Below are positions 59,992 to 64,000 of a DNA stretch of 64,000 bases, one piece after another. The position numbers and the translations under genes are program-made. The notes under the pieces were generated by a model. The model worked only from the letters and a program-made list of their open reading frames with translations, searched no databases and was not told the DNA's origin. Position 1 is the first letter of the stretch. Each line of letters begins with the position of its first letter. Origin of the DNA: Microlunatus lacustris. Its GTDB lineage: Bacteria; Actinomycetota; Actinomycetes; Propionibacteriales; Propionibacteriaceae. The stretch lies in contig BAAAJN010000001.1 of the NCBI GenBank assembly GCA_039527025.1, forward strand, positions 605,370 through 669,369, written 5' to 3'.

Positions 59992-61923
59992 CTAGACCCC
60001 GAACTCGCCCCCGAAGTCGCCCTCTTCCAGCCGCGACTTCAGCGCCGAGAGGAACCGGGCGGCGTCGGCGCCGTCGACCAGCCGGTGGTCGTAGGACAGC
60101 GACAGGTACATCATGTCGCGGACCGCGATCACCTCACCGAGGTTCGCGTCCTTGATCACCACCGGGCGCTTGACCAGCGTCCCGGTGCCGAGGATGGCCA
60201 CCTGCGGCTGGTTGATGATCGGGGTGTCCATCAGGGTCCCGGCCGACCCGTAGTTGGTGATGGTGAAGGTGCCGCCGCTGAGCTCGTCCGGCGTCACCTT
60301 GTTCTGCCGGGTGCGCGAGGCGAGGTCGGCGATCTTCTTGGCGATCCCGCCGATGTTCAGGTCGCCGGCGTCCTTGATCACCGGGACGAGCAGGCCCTTC
60401 TCGGTGTCCACGGCGATGCCCAGGTGCTCCAAGGCCGGGTAGGTGACCTCGCCGGCGTCGGTGTCGATGGTCGCGTTGAGCTTCGGGTAGACCTTCAGCG
60501 CCTCGACGGTGGCCTTGGCGATGAAGGGCAGGTAGGACAGGCTCGCGCCCTCGCGGGCCTTGAACGCGTCCTTGGCCTTGGCGCGGATCCGGGAGATGGC
60601 GGTCAGGTCGACCTCCACCGTCGCGGTCAGCGTGGCCGAGACCTGCTGGGACTCCACCATCCGGCGGGCGATGGTCTTGCGCAGCCGCGACATCTTCTCG
60701 GTGGTGCCGCGCAGCGAGCTGGGCTCGGGTGCCGGCTTGGCGGCGGCGGCAGGTGCGGCAGCCGCGGGTGCGGCCGGGGTCGGGGCCGGGGCGGCCTTGG
60801 CTGCCTCGGCGGCAGCCTTGGCCTCCTCGGCGGCGGCCAGCACGTCCTGCTTGCGGATCCGCCCGCCGACACCGGTGCCGGTGACCGAGGCCAGGTCGAC
60901 GTCGTGCTCCTTGGCCAGCTTGCGGACCAGCGGGGTGACGTAGACGGGGTCGCCGTCCGCGGCCACCGGGGTGGCCGAGGTGCGCGAGGCGGTGGGACCG
61001 TGCTGCTCGGGCTGGGCGTCCTCGCGGGCGGCGGACTGCTTCGGCGCGGACGGCGTGGAGCGCGGCTCGGGAGCCGGGATCGGGGACTGCCCGCCCTCGT
61101 CGCCGGCGTCGGCCTGCTGGTCCACGTCGGTGCCGTCGGTGACGGTGGCCGTCGCCGGGGCCTGCGGCTCGTCCTGGGTGGCGCCGTCGTTGGCGTCGTC
61201 GCCGTGCGGGGCGTCCGCGGTGCCGGCCGGTGCGGCGGAGTCGTCCCCCCCGGTGGTGGCGGACGCGTCGCCGACGACGGCGAGCACCGCGCCGACCTCG
61301 ACGGTCTCGTCCTCGCCGACCCGGATCTCCAGCACGGTGCCGGCGATCGGGGAGGGGATCTCGGTGTCGACCTTGTCGGTGGAGACCTCGAGCAGCGGCT
61401 CGTCGGTCTCGACGCTGTCGCCGACCTTCTTCAGCCAGCGGCTGACCGTGCCCTCGGTGACGCTCTCGCCCAGCGCGGGGAGGGTCACCTCGGTGCCGCT
61501 GCCGCTGCTCGCGCCGGCGGTCCGCTCCGGCGTGGGGGCCGGCGGGTCGTCCTCGGCGATCTCGGCGTCGGCGGCGTTGGCCGGCTCCGGCTCGGTGCTG
61601 GCCTCGGCCTGCGCCGGCTCCTGGCTGGGCGGCTCCTGGCTGGGCGGCTCCTGCGCGGGGGCGTCACCACCGCCACCGGCCTCGCTCTCCTCACCGACCA
61701 CGGCGAGCACCGCACCGACCTCGACGGAGTCGTCCTCCTGCACGCGGATCTCCAGCAGCACCCCGGCCGCGGGTGAGGGGATCTCGGTGTCGACCTTGTC
61801 GGTGGAGACCTCCAGCAACGGCTCGTCGACGGCGACGGTGTCCCCGACCTGCTTGAGCCAGCGGGTGACGGTGCCTTCGGTGACGCTTTCGCCCAGGGCG
61901 GGGAGGGTTACATCAGTCGACAT
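59992..61923 (-). CDS. sucB: Dihydrolipoamide acyltransferase E2 (2-oxoglutarate dehydrogenase complex) with two lipoyl domains
   Basis: Core of a 2-oxoacid dehydrogenase complex, 643 residues. Two lipoyl domains (about 1-80 and 145-225) each show EVSTDKVDTEIPSP with the modified lysine. Ala/Pro/Glu-rich linkers follow, then the E1/E3-binding domain (VTPLVRKLAKEHDVDLASV) and the acyltransferase domain, whose His is in LSYDHRLVDGADAARF. In actinobacteria this protein usually serves 2-oxoglutarate and pyruvate complexes. ATG 61923 gives the family start STDVTLPALGES; ATG 61944 and GTG 61947 are upstream in frame. Confidence 0.93.
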   Translation of the reverse strand: MSTDVTLPALGESVTEGTVTRWLKQVGDTVAVDEPLLEVSTDKVDTEIPSPAAGVLLEIRVQEDDSVEVGAVLAVVGEESEAGGGGDAPAQEPPSQEPPSQEPAQAEASTEPEPANAADAEIAEDDPPAPTPERTAGASSGSGTEVTLPALGESVTEGTVSRWLKKVGDSVETDEPLLEVSTDKVDTEIPSPIAGTVLEIRVGEDETVEVGAVLAVVGDASATTGGDDSAAPAGTADAPHGDDANDGATQDEPQAPATATVTDGTDVDQQADAGDEGGQSPIPAPEPRSTPSAPKQSAAREDAQPEQHGPTASRTSATPVAADGDPVYVTPLVRKLAKEHDVDLASVTGTGVGGRIRKQDVLAAAEEAKAAAEAAKAAPAPTPAAPAAAAPAAAAKPAPEPSSLRGTTEKMSRLRKTIARRMVESQQVSATLTATVEVDLTAISRIRAKAKDAFKAREGASLSYLPFIAKATVEALKVYPKLNATIDTDAGEVTYPALEHLGIAVDTEKGLLVPVIKDAGDLNIGGIAKKIADLASRTRQNKVTPDELSGGTFTITNYGSAGTLMDTPIINQPQVAILGTGTLVKRPVVIKDANLGEVIAVRDMMYLSLSYDHRLVDGADAARFLSALKSRLEEGDFGGEFGV

Positions 61924-62048
61924 CGTGTCTTGGGACTCCTTCATCACGTGACCTGGTGCGGTTGCGGGTCAGCCTAGCCTTGCTGCACCTGGGCCGGTCG
62001 AGGGCCGATCCGGGGCGGCACCGGGGGTGCCGTGGAACTCATCCTGCC

Positions 62049-63443
62049 CTAGCCGTGCACGTGCAGTGGTCGGCCGGCCAGCGCCAGGTGCGCCTCGCCG
62101 AGCGCCTCGTGCTGGGTCGGGTGGGCGTGCTGGAGGCTCGCCACCTCGCTCGGGTAGGCGTCCCAGCCGGTGATGAGCTGGGCCTCCCCGACCAGCTCCC
62201 CGACGCGCGAACCGACCAGGTGCACCCCGACGACGGGGCCGTCGGTGCGGCGGACCAGCTTGACGAAGCCCGAGGTGCCGAGGATCTGCGAGCGCCCGTT
62301 GCCGGTGAGGTCGTACGTCAGCGTCTCCACCTCGCCGTGGGCCTCCCGGGCGGCCGCCTCGGTCAGCCCCACCGAGGCCACCTCCGGGTCGGAGTAGGTG
62401 ACCCGGGGGATGTCCCGGTCCAGCGGAGGCACCGGCGCGTCGGCCAGCTTCCCGGCCCGGTGCGCGACCTCCTCGGCCACGAACATCCCGTGCGCGAACC
62501 CGCGGTGGGCCAGCTGCAGACCGGGCACCAGGTCGCCGACGGCGAAGACGCCCGGCACGGAGGTCCGCAGCCGCGCGTCGACGTCGACCAGCCCGCGGTC
62601 CAGGGCGACGCCGGCCTCGACGTAGCCGAGCCCGGCGCTGACCGCCACCCGGCCGACCGCGACCAGCAGCACGTCCGCCTCGAGGTCGCGGCCGTCCGCC
62701 AGGGTCACCGCGACGCCGGTGCCGTCGCGGCGCGCGGACTGCAGGGCGACCCCGGTGAGCACCTCGATGCCGCGGGCGCGGAAGGCCTTCTCCAGGGCCG
62801 TCGACGACGCGGGCTCCTCGGCGGCCAGCAGTCGCGGCAGGGCCTCCACCAGCGTCACCTCGACGCCGAAGGAGCGCCAGGCGGAGGCGAACTCGCAACC
62901 GATCACCCCGCCGCCGAGCACCACGGCCCGGGTGGGCAGGGTCCCCAGCCGCAGGGCCTCGTCGCTGGTCAGCACCACCTCGCCGTCCACCTCGACGCCG
63001 GGCAGGTGCCGCGGGGCGGAGCCGGTGGCCAGCACCACCGCGGGGGCGCGGTACAGCTCGTCGCCCACCTGGACGGCCGGCCCCTCGTCGTCGTGGACCA
63101 GCCGGCCGGCCCCGGCCACGACGGTGATCCCGCGGGACCGCACCAGCCCGGTGAGTCCCCGGTAGAGCTTGGCGACGACGCCGTCGGCGTAGCTCTGCAC
63201 GCCCGCCAGGTCGACCTTGTCCAGGGTGGCGTGGACGCCGAACCGGGCGCCGTCACGGGCGGCGTCGGCGACCTCGGCCGCGTGCAGCAGCGCCTTGGTG
63301 GGGATGCAGCCGCGGTGCAGGCAGGTCCCGCCCACCTTGTCCTTCTCCACCAGGGCCACGGACAGCCCGAGCTGCGCGGCGCGCAGGGCGCAGGCGTAGC
63401 CCCCGCTGCCGGCACCGAGGACGACGAGGTCGAACGAGTTCAT
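62049..63443 (-). CDS. lpdA: Dihydrolipoyl dehydrogenase (E3)
   Basis: Flavoprotein reoxidising the lipoyl groups of E2 with NAD+; 464 residues. FAD motif VVLGAGSGGYACALRA, redox disulfide GGTCLHRGCIPTKAL near residue 40, NAD motif VVLGGGVIGCEFA near 180, and the C-terminal His-Glu pair in HAHPTQHEALGEA. Encoded 126 bp upstream of sucB on the same strand, so both complex subunits are probably expressed together. ATG 63443 gives the usual short N-terminus; longer frames do not. Confidence 0.95.
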   Translation of the reverse strand: MNSFDLVVLGAGSGGYACALRAAQLGLSVALVEKDKVGGTCLHRGCIPTKALLHAAEVADAARDGARFGVHATLDKVDLAGVQSYADGVVAKLYRGLTGLVRSRGITVVAGAGRLVHDDEGPAVQVGDELYRAPAVVLATGSAPRHLPGVEVDGEVVLTSDEALRLGTLPTRAVVLGGGVIGCEFASAWRSFGVEVTLVEALPRLLAAEEPASSTALEKAFRARGIEVLTGVALQSARRDGTGVAVTLADGRDLEADVLLVAVGRVAVSAGLGYVEAGVALDRGLVDVDARLRTSVPGVFAVGDLVPGLQLAHRGFAHGMFVAEEVAHRAGKLADAPVPPLDRDIPRVTYSDPEVASVGLTEAAAREAHGEVETLTYDLTGNGRSQILGTSGFVKLVRRTDGPVVGVHLVGSRVGELVGEAQLITGWDAYPSEVASLQHAHPTQHEALGEAHLALAGRPLHVHG

Positions 63444-63476
63444 CGGACCATCTTGGCAGGCGGCCATACTGGGTCC

Positions 63477-63821
63477 ATGGGTTGGTTGAACCGGACGGCG
63501 AAGCGGGTCAGGCGGGGCCGCAGCGTGGCCACCGGGAACCGCGCCGTCGACGACCGGGTCACCGTCCACCTGACCGAGTTCGCCCGCACCCGCCGCGGGG
63601 TCGAGGCCTTCGTCGAGCCACGCACCTCCGTCACGCAGGTGACGCTGCTGCTGGTGGCCTACGACGGGGAGTGGACCCGCCGGGTCGTGCCCTCGCCCGA
63701 GTGGGCGCACGCCTTCGCCGGGCACCTGCAGATCCCCGGCTACGACGCCGCGGTGGTGGGCTACCCGCAGCGGATGCGCGACTACAACACCCGCAACAAG
63801 CGGCACCCCGACCTCCGCTGA
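63477..63821 (+). CDS. Conserved actinobacterial protein, oxidoreductase-associated
   Basis: A 114-residue basic protein (GWLNRTAKRVRRGRSVATG at the start; VTLLLVAYDGEWTRRVVPSP; HLQIPGYDAAVVGYPQRMRD at the end). It is widely seen beside lpdA in actinobacteria, but I know no function. CATACT lies 6 nt before the ATG, so probably leaderless. The ATG is 33 bp from the divergent lpdA start. Confidence 0.8.
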   Translation: MGWLNRTAKRVRRGRSVATGNRAVDDRVTVHLTEFARTRRGVEAFVEPRTSVTQVTLLLVAYDGEWTRRVVPSPEWAHAFAGHLQIPGYDAAVVGYPQRMRDYNTRNKRHPDLR

Positions 63822-63910
63822 GGCTGGCCCGCCCGGCGCCGGCCACTGGTTCCCTCCCGGTCGAGCCGGGTCCCCCACTTCACACCCCGGCCCCCGGCCC
63901 CACGGCGGTT

Positions 63911-64000
63911 TCAGGTGGTCAGCGCAACAGTCATTAGTTGTTCGAGTCTTTCAGCTGGGGTCTGCCAGTCCAAGGTCATGCGGGGGCGGGTGTTGAGGAG
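63911..64000 (-). mobile_element. 3' end of an IS30-family transposase (cut by the window edge)
   Basis: The last 29 codons and stop of a minus-strand gene: LLNTRPRMTLDWQTPAERLE, then QLMTVALTT. This is the typical C-terminus of IS30 transposases (LN-RPR-TL-W-TPAE). Codons such as AGA, GAA, CAA and CTA differ from the host, showing recent arrival. The GGCGGTTTCAGGTGGTCAG around the stop (from about 63905) is probably the terminal inverted repeat, so the element boundary lies near 63900-63906. Confidence 0.85.

Overview
The window is chromosomal DNA from a very GC-rich actinobacterium. Support comes from mycothiol biosynthesis (mshA), two type I glutamine synthetases with the adenylyltransferase glnE and GlnR-like boxes, the htrA-tatB-mrp-DUF1003-MgtE/CBS gene order also known from mycobacteria, many leaderless-type promoters, and a decayed DUF222/HNH (13E12-type) gene. 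My best guess is Geodermatophilaceae (Blastococcus, Geodermatophilus or Modestobacter type). That is inference from protein resemblance, not a search result. The window is almost entirely housekeeping, with a small accessory patch at 45.2-47.9 kb and an IS30-type transposase end at the right edge. No CRISPR array, prophage, rRNA or tRNA was seen.

Layout. 0-5 kb: envelope-stress and export genes (HtrA-like protease, TatB) facing Mrp, a DUF1003 protein and a PRC/MgtE-N/CBS protein. 5-8.4 kb: a zinc dehydrogenase divergent from an IlvD/Edd sugar-acid dehydratase and a VOC protein, with start codons only 32 bp apart. 8.5-12.5 kb: a frameshifted PBP4-type carboxypeptidase, a stress-protein/RidA/SDR operon and a TetR gene that has lost its HTH. 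12.5-23.3 kb: aminopeptidase P, an acyltransferase/phosphatase pair, a Bcr/CflA transporter, a zinc-ribbon coiled-coil protein with an apparent ATC start, an RNB nuclease, a lipoprotein, a VanY-type peptidase, an Fpg/Nei glycosylase and an ArfB-like hydrolase. 23.3-28.7 kb: a LacI regulator with a ChvE-MmsA-MmsB multiple-monosaccharide ABC importer. 29 kb: RNase P RNA (rnpB) on the minus strand.

29.4-44 kb: methionine aminopeptidase, small SPOR-like and SRPBCC proteins, a transglutaminase-like protein, nadE, the HNH pseudogene, a nitrilase-family amidohydrolase, glnA2, an SCP-family protein, glnE, a DUF4383 protein, and GntR translationally coupled to mshA. 44-49.6 kb: a TagB/F-type transferase, the accessory patch (decayed gene, small secreted and membrane proteins, strong hairpins) and glnA1 with a GlnR-like box. 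49.6-63.8 kb: RDD protein, FAD-linked oxidase, ABC-F protein, then the lipoate block (lipA, lipB, E2 sucB, lpd) interleaved with an ABC exporter and a TIGR01777 epimerase.

Two themes connect the genes. Nitrogen assimilation: GlnA1 keeps the adenylylation tyrosine that GlnE would modify, GlnA2 appears to lack it, and both have GTNAC-type repeats upstream. Lipoate metabolism: LipB and LipA make the cofactor used by the E2 protein (two lipoyl domains) and recycled by Lpd. About twenty start codons lie 6-7 nt after a TANNNT-like -10 box, so leaderless mRNAs look common here. I found no clearly new multi-gene system. The most interesting leads are the mutually overlapping divergent leaderless promoters, a leaderless Cys-Cys mini-ORF overlapping lacI, the ATC start codon, and a 30-nt near-perfect palindrome.
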